Below are positions 1-13,165 of a stretch of 64,000 nucleotides of DNA, one piece after another. The notes beneath the pieces are model-generated. The model saw only the letters and a program-made list of their open reading frames with translations, was not told the DNA's origin and made no database searches. Within the stretch, counting starts at the first letter, position 1. Every line of letters starts with the position of its first letter. The position numbers were made by a program, and so were the translations under genes. The stretch spans positions 69,232,330 to 69,296,329 of the forward strand of contig JAZBQD010000015.1 of the NCBI GenBank assembly GCA_036583965.1, in the 5' to 3' direction. The DNA comes from Prunella strophiata (taxonomy: Eukaryota > Chordata > Aves > Passeriformes > Prunellidae).

Positions 1-3000
1 ATTAGGAAAGAGTAACTACAGTGTGTTACATATGGACTTACTTTCGTTACAGTTTTCTTCTCATTGTTCCTGACTATTTATAGGGAGAGTTGGGTTCTTT
101 TTGTTAGCCTTTCCCTTTGACATCAGCTGGACTAAGTGATGAAATAATTTGTTTCCATTTATGACTGATTCCACAACTAACAATTTTTTTTTTGGGTAGG
201 AAAGTAAGGAGAACACCAAAATGTACCTCCACAGAAATCATAATATAATTTTATATTATAATAGCCATGTATAAAATGTAACAATGTAATATTTTCAATA
301 AATTTCTACTAGTGTATTTCAGAAAGACAGCTTGCTGGATGATTGCAATTTAAAGCAGACCCAAATACTAACTGAGATGTAATGCTGTGCTTTCATTAGC
401 AGGTGGGAGGGGAGGTTAATGGTAGCTGGTGCACTGAACTTGATTTCCTGACTCAGCTAAAGACTTCCTCTCTTGCTATTTTACATAACCTCTCATCCTT
501 ATTTCCGACATTCTTTTAAAAAGTGGGCCAAAGGGATGCATAATAAAAGCAGTAATTTCCTCTCTATTCAACGAGATTGACAGCTTTTGCAAAACTCTGT
601 AATTATCAATATTTTGCTGTACCATGCTTGTTACCAAAGTTAAAACATTCTCCACCATCACCATATATTTCCACATCTGTTTCAAAACCCTGTGTGAATC
701 TATGGTTAAAGAAATGGAAGTTCTAGTAGCTCTTACCTAATGAAGGCTTTGCAAAATATTTCCCACAAGAAACAAGAAATAGACCCAAGCTTGAATAGTT
801 TTCCAGGTTTGAAATATAGGGTGGAACAATCACAACTGGCTTCTTTGGTTTATAAGTTTCACAACTTTCCCATGGTTTGGGGCTTATTAAGGTGAACAAC
901 TACAACTTTCTAGTTAATTTGCATACAGAAATGTGTAAGAGTCACACACTCAGACACCAGCAATGAAATGCAACGTGTAGAACTCATTGTATCACAGGTT
1001 TGAAACCCAAGCCCACAGTTACATTAATGAAAACAACTGCTTTCCTTGTTTCTTTGTGAGACCTTTCTCAAGTGGGATGATTTTCTAACTTGCATCAAAT
1101 GTCACAGATGTTTTGAAAGACCAAAAAGAATTGTCATTCACAAAGGTATTAAGAACACAGTCTTTAATAGGACTGAGCATCTGCTTCAGGCTGTACATGT
1201 TCCTAAATACTGAACTGAATCCAGACCCTGAGGAAGAAAATAAATCCCAGCTGCTCAGACCCTAATTTTCTTCCTTTATTTTGAAAGTCGAGCAATTGAG
1301 AATTGATAAAGTAGCATTTAAAGAGAAAAGGCCTGCATATGATTTATAAGGTTTTCTAGAAGATACATTAGAAAGCATTATGGGATGCAATTAATCACTG
1401 CCTGGATTACTCTAGATACTGAATGCTTTTGTCTTTTCTACTTTCAGCAAATAAGAGGATAGATCAGGTAAAAGTATGGCACATTTTTCTAACTGATGGC
1501 ACAATTTTCTAGCACCTTTCCTTGATTTATATTCCTGTGTTTATCCAATTTCCTTTATAACATCATCCAAAGCAGAAACATTAGGTACTTGCTATTTAAC
1601 CTCTATGATACCTTCAGAAATTGGCAGAACAAAGTGGACTCATATTTTTATTGTTGCTTTAGATGACAATTTGGCAAAACTGAAGGACTGCAACATTCAA
1701 TTTATTCACTGTTGTTACCATAAAAATATGGACAGCACATTTTTTGCCTTAGAAGAAATATTTTCCTTGCTAGCAGAAAGGTCACCGAAAAAAGGCCTCC
1801 TGTTTCCAGTAAAATAAATAGGAATTTTGACACTGACATGCAATGTGAAGAACACTAGTTCCTAGTTCATGAATTTCCTGGTATTGAACTGAGCTGTGCA
1901 AGAGTCTGGGAACTGTTGGCCAATGTAGCTCATAATTTATTTAGCAAACTATGGAAATTTATACTGGAGAAATAAAATTCTGTTCCCTAGGCTGAAGCAT
2001 TTCTGGTTATCTCACAGCCAGCTCAGAGATTTCACTGTAGTCTGTCCCTCACAACTTCAGTTTTCAATAAAAGCAAATAACCAACTGACAAAAAGCTCAC
2101 TGTGAGCACTAAAGAGCTGGGGTTTCCACAGGATCAGTCAAATGCTCATGCTTGTTTCACAAACTAATTTTTCCCTTCCCTATCAGTGAAATATATTTGA
2201 TGGCAACATTGCATAATGCATAGCATGTCAGAAATACCTTGCAAAACTTGATCCATACCCCCAGCCTGTCCAGTTTCAAGTCTTATAAAGATGACTCAAT
2301 TTACAGTTTGGAGGTGGGTCCTAGTTATGATGCATGCACTTGTGAAAATCTATCTCTTTTACTTGGTTGGCCTGTTCAGGGACACAAGCTGAATTTTGAT
2401 CTCACTATAGTTTAAAAAGGCCACAGTAAATGTCAATGCAGACAAAAGTTATCAAATTCTATTAGACTCCTAATGCCTTCTCACAACTCCCAAGTGTATC
2501 CAACAGGACAGAAAATTTTTGCACTGTCCTAGCACAAAGAAATTTCTAATGTAGAACGTATTGTTGCAGCAATAAAGATGATGAGCTGTGTCAGAAGGTC
2601 TTACAGCTGTAAGTGAGCTAGTGACACTGCTTTTTACCTTTTAGTTCAAGTACTGTCACACAGACAAGTTACCTTGTGAGCATAAGCAGAAAAGACAGAG
2701 CCTCAGAGACATATTTTGAGAAGGTAGAATATGTTGAACCTTGCTGTCACATTTTACAGCAGTGGTGACTCTACAGCAGCAGCACATAGGAAACACAGAT
2801 GTGTTAAACCTAGGCTATACCTGACAGAGCCACAAAGTAGGAATGATACAAAATTGTTATCTCTCACTCCCAATACCCTTATACACACATCTCCCTGAGT
2901 CTAAGCCAAACACCACAGAAGTCAAAGAGAGTCCCTTTGATGCAAGGGAGGTGTGCATTGGGTCCAAAAGAACAATTTCTAGAAATCCAATGTGATTGAT

Positions 3001-5860
3001 ATCTATTAGTTTTGAATATATTATTCTGTTCTACTATATACACAACTGGAATAAAAGTTACATGATATTTAAGAAATGTAGAAATGAAATATGTTTTTTT
3101 GCCTTTGGTACTTTGGGTGTATCTAGACTTTTTCTTCTGACCATGAGGGCTAAATCCACCAATATTTGTAAGACCCCAAATAAAACTGACAACACTTGAA
3201 TAGAAAATCTCCAATGAGAGTTAATCAAAGGAAGTAACAGAGATTTGGTGTACAGGTGGCCAGTATTTTGGACTGACCTATGGGAAATTCAGTTTTCTAT
3301 TATTACTAAATACAGTGAAGGCAATCTTCTGGCTCTCAGAGTTAAGTAGTGCCACTGCTAGGGAACCCATAAAGTGCCTTTTAAACACATTCCCAGAATC
3401 AAATTTGTAACAGCAGTTAAATGTAATTTACTCAAGAACAGGAATAAAACTTCAATAAGAAAAAGGTAATATACTACACTTTGTACTAGTGGTGGGGAGT
3501 CTTACAAGGACAAGACATACTGGAAAGGAATAGTAAGATCATACAAACTGGATAAGGTGTCATTCTCACTTAATGAATAATTTTAGCAAAGAGAAACTAC
3601 TTGCTGACATGACATGGCTGCCCTTCACTGCAGAAGAACTTTCAGGGATATATCTTGGTCGGTTTTTTTTCCATCCCTCCATGAGCTGGTACTTGCAGCC
3701 TGAAAAAATTTCTAATCTCAGTCCCAAAAGGATATAGAATAATTTAAGGGATTTATGCAAGTTAAGTCTGGCATAACAGTAAATACCCTTGCAGGCATGG
3801 GAGAAAAATAATAGATTTGTCCCTTCAAAGCTCTTGCTTCCTCATGAGAAAATTTAGGGTCGTGGAAAAAACCTCATGCCAGATCTTTCCAATCATTCAC
3901 AAAATTCTAAAAAAAAAAAGGAATATAGCAGTCTTCTCTGAAAGATATGAGCATTACCAGAGAAATCCATAGCACACTTCTAGAAGCAGGCCAATTCTTA
4001 GATTCTGACAGACTTGGTTTCTCTGCTTCACTAGTCCAGGGATGAAATGAGAAAGGTTCATTCTCTGTGTGCCTAGGCTTGTCCAAGCTCTAGAAGCAAC
4101 TGAGCATAACAGTAGCAGCAGCATATGATAATGTACATTTTTGTGATAGACTGTCTTTTGTCATGTTCTACATAATGCAGAAGCAGAAAGACACCCTGCC
4201 TGGTTTATCTGCATCTATGCCAGATTTGCTGGTAGAGCTCGTGCAGCCAAGGGATGCAATTTTGCTCCGTTCCTAGTCTTGTAGTGAGGGCAGCAATATC
4301 TTGTAATATATTTAACTTCAGGGAGCGTTTTTTAATTTCCTGTTTTAGTATTTGGCTCTATTCTGGGGTCAGAATGAAAGATATCACTACCTCATTACTG
4401 TATTTTTTTGCAGAAAGAAAATAGTTCCCCTAGCAGGGATTACAAATATCCCCATAAAATGTAGTCCAGTGTTGTGAACAGGTTTTGTAAAGCATAAGCT
4501 ACTGAAAAGTTCAGGTTACTGTGCTATAACAAAAAATCATATTGCATGAACACTCAATAAATTATTGCAATCTCTTATAGTACTTCTGTGACCATGATAA
4601 GCTATTTGTCTTACAATAACCTTCAAGCCATGCTGTGCTTATAGCACTCTCTTATCAGAAGCCCAGAGTTTGGATTGATGTAATTTGGCATGGTTCTGAT
4701 GAGATTCTGGGAATCTAATGTGACAAATAGACATGAACAACACAAGCCTTCCAGCTAACTTGGTTTGAAAAGAACTAACTAGAGAAAATAAATATCGTGG
4801 AACATAAATGATACATTCAAAAAAAGAAATAAGTAGCCTAGCTGAAAATCATTTCTATTAAATAATGTAGAAAAATTCAAAAATGCTATTGAGATTACAT
4901 GAATCCTGTGACTGTATCTTAGATACCTGTTAATGAATATCAGTATTAACACCAAGCGAAAATACAAAGCTAACAACATGCTAGCTATGTATGTATGTAT
5001 AAACCCAGAATGTTTACTCTGTTTTGGACAGTAATACCAAACTTTGAAACTGCTATTTTCTTTAAAATAAATAAACATATTATAAACTGTTTAGTATAAT
5101 AAATATCTACCCTTAGATGGAATCACTGTTGCCAACTTTGAAAATATTTGCTAAAGAGATCTCTTGAGGGAAACGGACTTAAATACAATTTTGCACATAT
5201 ACACAGTAACATTACCCTTATTTAAATTATCACTTGTAAACCACTTGTGGTGGCAGAGTAAATTTCTATGCCTCTAATCTCCAGAAAAATAAATATTATC
5301 GTATTAAGTGTGTCCTAGAAACTCTGCTTTCACTGAAGCAAAAATATTCTTACTGCTTATGATGACATAGATAACCTTAAAAATACGAACAGGGTATAAA
5401 TGATCACAACATTTTCCTGCGGAAAGAATCCATTCATCTCAAGAAGTGGTTAACTCTGCAGATGTATTGGTGGCAGTTTAAATGTCTCTATTTTTAAATA
5501 AATATTGAAGGATTCAAATATAATGTGTTATTTTCTATCTACTGATATCTGTGTGCTTTCCAAATAAACTTTTGTATACTCACATATGATGAACGACTCT
5601 ATTACTCTCAAATTCATTCTCTTAATATCTTTTGGATTGGGGTTTTGCATTGCTAAAGTGTATCTTTAATACTCTGAAAATGGGAGACACCAGAATAAGA
5701 AATAGAGTGAAATAAAATATAGCAAAGGACAGAATTCTGCTCCTGATATCTCCTCCTACTTGAAGTCCTGCACAGACTATGTAGATATATATTCACATCT
5801 ACAACTATTTACACATACATATACATATATACATAGACATAAGTATATATAGACAGTTGC
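1..5860. other. AT-rich single-copy noncoding stretch
   Basis: I see no gene and no repeat family that I recognise here. Open frames are short (about 111 codons at most), lie on both strands, and lack coding-like composition or convincing splice borders. Minor content is an ATGT tetranucleotide run near 4988-5000 and scattered short A/T runs. It could be intergenic or intronic. Confidence 0.6.
5768..5856. repeat. TA/CA-rich low-complexity tract
   Basis: The stretch is dominated by TATA, CATA and TAGA words (for example ATACATATACATATATACAT near 5815-5834). It looks like a degenerate AT/CA microsatellite and lies just outside the start of the minus-strand LTR-like element that follows. Confidence 0.6.
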
Positions 5861-5866
5861 AAGCAA

Positions 5867-6480
5867 TGCTGTGTTAAGATTAAGAGATACTTCTGCCCAC
5901 ATTAAGGTGCAAACAAGACCATATGCCAAAGTCAACAGTATGGATTTTATTCAACAGTACATATGAGGTTGAGAGATAGAAAGAAACAGCAAGAGAGCGG
6001 CAAGGGGGAAGAGAAGAAGAATAAGAGAGAGAAAGAGATGAAGAAAAAGATACTACCATCACATGGATTCCTGCAGCACCCTGATGGTCCTTCTTCACCC
6101 TGGTCTTCTTTGTGGTGGGGGTCTCTGAATTGTTCTTCTGGTGGTACCACTTTTATGCAGTCCAAGTCCTGGGGATCCACAGGGCATAGATGCTGTTCCT
6201 GTGATTTGAGATGGCATGTGCACAAACACTTGCTTCCTTCCCACTTCCCACTGCCTGCCATGGTGGGAATTTTTGTCCAGATGCCAATCAAACCTTTACC
6301 TCCATTAGGTCAAATATTAGCTCCTTCCTGCTGTGGCATCTGTGTTTATCTCAAGTTCCATTGTGGTGACTTATGGGAACAGTGTTTTGAGACATGCAAC
6401 TGCATTCTTTAAGCCTTCACAGGTTTTAACACTAGAACTAAGAGAAAGCTAAAGAAACTGCCACAGAAGATCCATTGCAC
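5867..6480 (-). mobile_element. LTR-like element of an avian endogenous retrovirus, minus strand (approximate ends)
   Basis: Read on the minus strand, the order is that of an LTR: a U3-like part, a TATA-like box (CATAAAAG, plus-strand 6148-6156), about 150 bp further on a pyrimidine-rich run of CTCT/TTCTT words (plus-strand purines 5965-6050), then a polyadenylation signal AATAAA (5947-5952) and a short U5-like tail. Avian class II (ERVK-like) LTRs often have this CTCT-rich segment before AATAAA. No target-site duplication could be fixed, so both ends are approximate. The 114-codon minus-strand frame across it is taken as incidental. No gag, pol or env remains are next to it, so it would be a solo LTR. 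The class assignment is inference. Confidence 0.5.
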
Positions 6481-6621
6481 TGCAGCATAGCATGCCTAGG
6501 ACAGGGTTTAGACCTCAATTTAATTCAGTCAAAAGGGTAAGGAGTATGAAGCTCAATACACTTTCTGAAGAACTCTTTAGCTTCCTCTTCACTGGTGACT
6601 CCACATACTCTTGTAAGAGGG

Positions 6622-7207
6622 TGCATTGGGTCTGGCTGGGCTGGAGTTCCTTTTTCCACAGCAGCCCTCCCAGAGGAATGCTTGATAGCTGTAAAGGTGT
6701 TGATGGCACACCAGGGTTTGGGCTCCTGCAGAGCAGGGCTGGCACAGCACTGCTGATGTCTCTGAAACATTCTGCCCTTCCATCCATAGGCTGGGGCAGG
6801 GCAAGATATAGGGAGGGGACATGGCTAGGCCAGCTGATCCAAACTGACCAAAAGGACATTCCATACCATGTGACATCTCCTCAGATATATAAGCTAAAGA
6901 AAGGAGGAGGAAGTGGTGGGGCATCCATTATTTACAATGTTTGCCTTCCAGAGCAACCGCTGCACGTGCTGAAGCCCTGCTTGCTGGGAAGTGGCTGGAT
7001 ATCGCTTGCTGATGGGAAGTGGAAAATAAAATTATTGGCTTTTTCTCCTTGTTTGTGCACATGAAAACCTTCACATTAGCTTTAGTAAACTGCCTTAACT
7101 CAATCCTACGAGTCATTTTCCACCTTACTTTCCCTGCCTAACTAAAAAGGGGGGTGATAGAGCATCTTTGTGGGTACCTGGCATCTAGCCAGGGGCAACC
7201 TACCACA
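6622..7207 (+). mobile_element. ERVL-type solo LTR, plus strand
   Basis: It starts TGCATTGGGTCTGG and ends ACCACA, so it has TG...CA termini. The flanking pentamers GAGGG (6617-6621) and GTGGG (7208-7212) agree at 4 of 5 bases, as expected for an old 5-bp target-site duplication. Internal landmarks of the avian ERVL LTR are present: an ACTGACCAAA block followed by CATTCCA (about 6842-6863), a TATA-like ATATATAAG (about 6884-6893) and AATAAA (about 7024-7030). The same block occurs in the LTR at 44.7 kb. There is no internal retroviral sequence on either side, so this is a solo LTR left by LTR-LTR recombination. Divergence from the 44.7 kb copy is obvious by eye, so this one is older. Confidence 0.75.
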
Positions 7208-10200
7208 GTGGGACATTACTATCTTATTTTAAACAAAGGAAGTGCAGACTTTTGTGGCTTCACAGAACCATTCAGCCTCTGAACAGCTAAGGAAATGAGA
7301 AAAAAAAAAAAAAACTTATTTATTTATTGCACACATAATTAATTTTCTCATTTGGAATATAACTGATTTTTTTTCAGGATTAAGGTTATATTGACAGGAC
7401 AAGCAAAAAAACGTAGTGACATGAGTGGAAAAAGTAAATGGAAAACAATATTTATTGCCTCAAACAATCAGTCATTCATTTGATGGGATGAAGTACAAGA
7501 ATGAGCAATAATGGAGGAAAATCAAACTAAAGGATTGTGAAGATGAAGTCCAAGTGAATGTTATCACAAGTGGCACTACCACTTCTCTATAAACTATAAA
7601 ACATTTACCACAAGATTACAGATTTAAGATTCTATTCCCTTGTATGTCACTTTTCCACAACTGACCATTTCTGTTAAATTTTACTGTTTTATTCTCAAAC
7701 AATTCTTCTGCATGGAAGACACCAAAAAGAACCAATGGTACAGTGTTCAATACTTACAGACTGATGAAGATTCAGAAAATTTTGTATTTGAAAGCAGGCA
7801 CAATCATGCTTTCAATTCTCCTTTCCTACTTTAGTTAGTAACAACCACTTGGCAAAAAGAAGAAAGGGTGTAGCTAACATTAAACTGTAGTTCAAATACT
7901 GCATATTTTTGGAGGGTTCAGAGTCAAGAAATTTCATAATGTAAAAGTTTCAATTGTTTTTATGCCAATAAGTAACTGTCTAATATCAAGTTAAAGAAGG
8001 AATGTAGGTAGATTTAAAGGGGGCTTTGTTTGTTTGTTCAAGTTTTGTGGTTTTTTTCTCAGTGGCAGCTAAATGCTAGTTTTAAGATTGACATTTTTTC
8101 CCCCCACCACTTTTCTTTAAATGCTTTTGCCACAGTACTTCATATAGGATGGCTATGCTCACAAAGATGACATGAAGGTGGTCATCAGAATGTATAGTGT
8201 TGACAGGCAGAGAACTAACAGGAATACTCTGCTGTAGAAGAAAAAATTGTAATATTTCCAGCTGGTAAACAGTCGTGTTCTTTGATACATTTTAAATAAG
8301 TCTGAAATGAGTTATCTTTTCTCAAGAGTACCTTGCACACAGTAAACTTCCAAAACTTTCCTGAGTATAGCAACTACAACAAAAACATTTACTCAGAAGT
8401 GAGAGAAAATGTATGTAATCCTTTACAAGAAACATAGTAAAACCATTATGAATTTATAACATGCATTATTCAATAAAAAAAAAAATCCAGCTCTCCAAAT
8501 GGCAAAAATCTCCAGTCCACTCTGCAGCTGAAATATATATAGTTTACAGGGTTAGTGAAGCTGTTAAAATATTTGGTTCTCTTATCAAAATTATAAACTT
8601 CAGGTTAAAACATTTTCAAAAATTATTTTTAGAATACAGAATGCAAGTTCTAGACTTGGGAATACTGCATACCTGTTGATAATAGAACAACTTGACAAAA
8701 AAAATCTAAGGTGATAATAAGATTATTCCACCTATTTTTTTTTTTACCTTGTGTGTGCACTGGTGGATGGAGAGGCAATGCAAGTCTTCAGGATTATAAG
8801 ATTGCATATAGTCTGTTAGATGGATACAATCCCACAAGCATCCTCCCTTTTTTCATTTTAATGATTCACACATTTCAATGCATGAACGTGGAACCAAATA
8901 TTTCAAGGAAAAATACTTAATTATGCGGCATTATGTGCTTACAGAAACTTGTCAGGCTGCTTGACTTCATTATTACGATAGGTCTGCACTGACACACTTT
9001 TAGTCCACTCTCTGACAGGCTGTTTCATGCTTATGATGCTCTCTTTATGCAACTCCCAGCCTGGTCTTAGGCTGTACCACCTATTCAATTCCATCTTCCT
9101 GGAAGATTTTGCCTCAGGATGAAAAGTGCTAGAGTTCAGGGTTGGATTACTGTGTAGGAACAAGAGAATATTCCTTGTTCAGGTAGTCTGTGGCTTGGTA
9201 TCTAGGATAAAGTGAGGAGTTAGTACAGCAGATGTCAAGGTTTTTAAATACAGATACATTTCTAAAGCTGCTGGTCAAATACAGTTCACCTCATAAATAA
9301 CATATTGATACCAGTAAAAATGATTTTGGAGTCAGTAGAAAATCACAGGCAAAAAAATGAATCCAAATCTGGCTCTTCAAAGCAGTGTTCCATCATAAAT
9401 TACCTGTCTTAAATATGAAAATTACTTTAGTGTTCTGTTCACAGGATAATACTACAAAAAACTCGGAAATTAGGAAATCTGAAAGGGAAATGCAAATCAA
9501 ATGGAAGTACATAAATATTCACCAGCAAAAAAAAAAAAAAAAAAAAGGGATATATTTGATTGTCTAGAGAAGTAAAGCAAAGCTCAGAATAAGGGACTGC
9601 TGGGTAGCTGTTGGAGCAAAGAAAGAGATTGTAGCCTAAACTGATCAATAATGGTGTTAGTAAAATTGCCTCATACTTTTCTAATGTTCTTCATAAGTAT
9701 GTGTTGCCATCAATGATATTTTTGACAAAATTAGAGTCATAAACACAAACATTTCTTGTGATAGACGTCTCCTTTTGACTAGTGTTGTGAGATATATAAC
9801 ATTGTTATATAAAACGTATGTCTTAAGAGCATTATTGTATAAATACAACTTGAATGGAAAGTATTCAAGTACTCAAAATAATTATACAACCTCAAGTAGT
9901 AAAAGAACCCAAACAACCAACCCACAATGTTTTTGTTTATGCCTATACATTTAATTTTAAAATCAAATTGAAAAGAAACAATTTAGCTACATCTGTTGAA
10001 GAAGTCTTTGGGCAAGCTAATCAAAGATGAATTCTGGACTAAGAAAGCCTCATTGCTTGCCTGTTGAAGACCTGGACTTTTCTTGCAGATGTGCACTTTT
10101 CACACATCTAGCAGTGGGCTTAATCAGATACCTCTTTCAATTTGCATTTTTCCTGCTGTCTTGGAAGACAATGTAGAAGCCCCTGAGATTAAATGAAAAG

Positions 10201-11904
10201 CCAACATTTATTAGAATTTTCAGCATTGAAAACCCATGCCTAGACATGGAGAATGAGGAGAAAGACTGGCTAAGTAAACAGGATTAGGAACCCAGTGGAT
10301 GAACCCTCGGAATGAGGGGAAGGCTGTCTTATCATGCAATTAAAGACAGCTTCTTATGGTATATGTATAAAGAGACAAATTTATATTGCTCTAAAAATCT
10401 TAATTATGTCACTACCAAACTCAAAACTTATCCTCTGCTTGATTTTTTAGCCTTATTGTTAAACTGAAGAGTCTGAGTAAGCTAAGCTGTTATTTTTGCT
10501 TGACTGCAGTTCTCTGCTCTCTGCACAGACAAAAACCTTTTGTTTAGGGCTGAAGATGCCAAGTTAACTGCTGATAACTGAACTTGCAGGGGGCTATGGA
10601 AATTGTCACTGATGCCAAGAAAGCCCAGAGTAACAGCAAGCTGCTGAACTTCCTGACAAGAACTGCAATGAAATGACTGCACATCAATGAGTTTATAACA
10701 ATGAAATGAGCCTCAACAAGAAACATTTTTCGGAAAGGAAAACTACCTTTTATTTAGGAATATATAAAGTGGCACTGTTTGAAAACACATCCTCTGTTTT
10801 TAGTATGGAAATTTTATTGATAAAAAATTTCTTTCTCTGACACCTTAATTTTCTTTAAAAGCTGGCAGTTCTTTGGCAGTTCTTATTTTTTATGTCAAGC
10901 TGTTTCAGAAAAACAAAGAATTCACCTCAAGGCATTTTTTAAAAATTTGACAGCTCTTCCAGATTTTATTTCTTTGACAATTTATAAACTAGTGACCCAA
11001 TAATAGGAGGGACTATGAAACAAGGCAGTTCTGACAAAGTACACATGATGTTTGAATCTTCTGTAAAAGCCATTTTGAAATATTATATTGCTGCTGCACT
11101 TAATTTTGAAGCATTTTATTAGTTTATCTACCAATGCAAACCTACTTCATCTGACTTGAACAATCATATAAGGTACACTACATAAATGAAGTTTCTCCAT
11201 TTTCTTATTATTTGATTGCTCATAAACTCGATACTGCAGAAAGAGATGGTAATGCACTTTATATTGAAACAATTTTTTTCTTATATTGAAATTGAAATAA
11301 ATAAGGTACAAGTTTTCATTTGGTCATTTTTCTCTTTGTCTTTCTCTTAAAAAGGTATTTTAGCTCTAATAAGGGTCATGAGATGATTTTGAGGTTTTTG
11401 GGTTTATTTTAAACATATGATTCTGCACCTGAGTTCTCATTCCCTGAGAAGAGGCACATGAATTTAAGAGGCTGCTCATCTTGGAGTAATCATCTCTTTC
11501 TGCCATTTCACCTTATGAATTTCGTGTCAATTGCTTTGACTGAAGTATGTGTTGCCAATGTATGAACTGGTATTTTATATATTCTCAAAGCACAGAAATC
11601 CATTCCAATCAATCTTGGTATATAGACGTTGGATGCAGTTAAGATGCTCTTCAGTCTTTCTTGGAACCTACAGGTGTTGTGTAAGGGCAAGCAAAGAATA
11701 AACATACTAACAGGTGAAGAATGTGAGGTGAAAATTGAGGTAGGGTTACAGGAAAATGAATGAAACTGCTTTCCAAATGAGCAATCTTTGGCAAAATTAC
11801 TTTGGAAATTTATAACCCAGAACTTGCAAGGAAGCTCAAGCTAGTGCAGTGCTGCTAAAGAATCATGAGCCAGTCAGTTCTGTTCTTCCTAAAAAGACAA
11901 ATTG
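7208..11904. other. AT-rich single-copy noncoding stretch
   Basis: No gene, transposon or RNA gene was recognised. Open frames are short and unconvincing. Simple content is an A15-16 run near 7300-7315, an A20 run at 9527-9546, and T-rich patches near 8040-8105. Confidence 0.55.
9527..9546. repeat. Poly(A) tract, A20
   Basis: Uninterrupted run of 20 A between CCAGC and GGGATA. No target duplication or processed-gene body was seen upstream, so it is called a simple repeat only. Confidence 0.9.
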
Positions 11905-11905
11905 T

Positions 11906-13165
11906 CATAGAATTATAGAAACATTGAATCATATTATTTGGAAAAGACTCTTAAGGTCATTGAGTCCAACTGCTAAGCCAGCACTGCCAAGTTCCCCAGT
12001 GGTCACACACGCACTGGGGAACATACACACGTCTTCTACACGTGACTCCACCACTTCCCTGGACAGCCCGTTCCAAAGCTTAGCAACCCTTGCAGTGAAG
12101 AAATTCATAGTGATGTGCAACCTGAACCTCCCCCAGCACAGCCTGAGGCCATTTCCTCTCATTCTGTCGCTGACTGCCTGGGAAAAGAGACCCACCCCCA
12201 CCTTGTTACCTTCTTTCAGGCAATTGCAGTGAGTGATAAATTCTCACCTGAGCCTCCTTTTTTCAGGCTAAACAATCCCAGCATGGCTTCCTCATCAGTC
12301 TTCACAAGACTTGTGCTCCAGACCCTTCACCAGCTTCATTGCCCTTCTCTGATCTCTCTCCAGCCCTTCAATGTCGTGAGGGTCCCAAAACTGGACACAG
12401 GATTTGAGGTGTGGCCCCACCCGTGCTGAGTTCAACAGGACAATCACTGTCCTTGTCCTGCTGGCCACAGTATTTTTAATACAGACCAGGATATCATTTG
12501 ACTTCTTGGCCACCTGGGCATATGCTGTCTCATCTTCAACCTCTGTCATTCAGCATCCCCAGGTTCTTTTCCACTGGGCCAATTTCCAGCCACTCTGCCC
12601 CCAGCCTGCCTGGCGCTGCTGTGACCCAAGGGATCAAAGCTCCTGCAGTTGGCCTTGGCCCATGGATCCAGCCTGTCCAGATCCCTCTGCAGAGCCTTCC
12701 TACCCTTCAGCGGATCAACACTCCCACACAGTTTGGTGCTGTCTGTGAACTTTTAGAGAGCACACTTGAATGCTACTGTTCAGGTGATCAGTAAAGAAAT
12801 TGAGCACCACTGAGCCCAGCACTGATCCCTGGGGAACCCACTCAGTGTCCAGACACCAAGTGGATGCAGTAGCATTCACCAACACTCTCCAGGCCCAGCC
12901 ATCCAGACAATTCATAACCCTGGGAAGAGTGCATCTGTCCAAGCCACTGAGCAGCCACTTTCTTCCAGGGAAAGTTGTGGGAAATGGAGTCCAACCTTTG
13001 CTGAAGTCCTGTTAGAAAACAACCACAGCCTTTCCCTCACCCACTAGCTGGGACACCTGATCATAAAAGAGATCAGGCTGGTCAAGCAGGGCCTGCCTTT
13101 CCCAAGCCAGTGCTGGCCTGGGCCCACTGCCTGAGGTCCCCAAAGGCATCATTTGATTCTTTAAT
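11906..13165 (-). mobile_element. CR1 non-LTR retrotransposon (LINE), 5'-truncated, minus strand
   Basis: The 3' end is at 11906-11932, where the plus strand reads CATAGAATTATAGAAACATT, the reverse complement of CR1 ATTCTATG-type octamers. Going up in coordinates the copy enters the 3' UTR, then the end of ORF2, then reverse-transcriptase sequence. It stops near 13165, about 1.26 kb of a full-length element of roughly 4.5 kb. Truncation at the 5' end is normal for CR1 because reverse transcription starts at the 3' end and often fails early. The copy is GC-richer than its surroundings and carries many substitutions and frame breaks, so it is inactive. Confidence 0.95.
11929..13010 (-). pseudogene. 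CR1 ORF2 remnant (reverse transcriptase to C-terminus), decayed
   Basis: CR1 ORF2 encodes an endonuclease plus reverse transcriptase that copies the element RNA at the insertion site. Only the last third is present, in three pieces on the minus strand. The piece at 12942-12715 has PQGSVLGSVVLNFFTDHL, matching the RT segment that normally reads VPQGSVLGP followed by an F/INDL-like motif. The piece at 12549-12295 has [13 protein letters not shown] and [13 protein letters not shown], the region after the palm. The piece at 12201-11929 has VGLFSQAVSDRMRGNGL and REVVES, the C-terminal end. Stops and frameshifts separate the pieces, and the catalytic part of the RT palm is not intact. It is non-functional. 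Confidence 0.9.

Noticed and set aside
5963..6412. 149-codon plus-strand frame and overlapping minus-strand frames
   Set aside because: They lie within the LTR-like element and its purine-rich tract. The start is lysine/glutamate low complexity.
6492..7064. 190-codon plus-strand frame
   Set aside because: Most of it lies in the ERVL solo LTR and starts outside it. LTR DNA often has chance open frames, and no gene match was seen.
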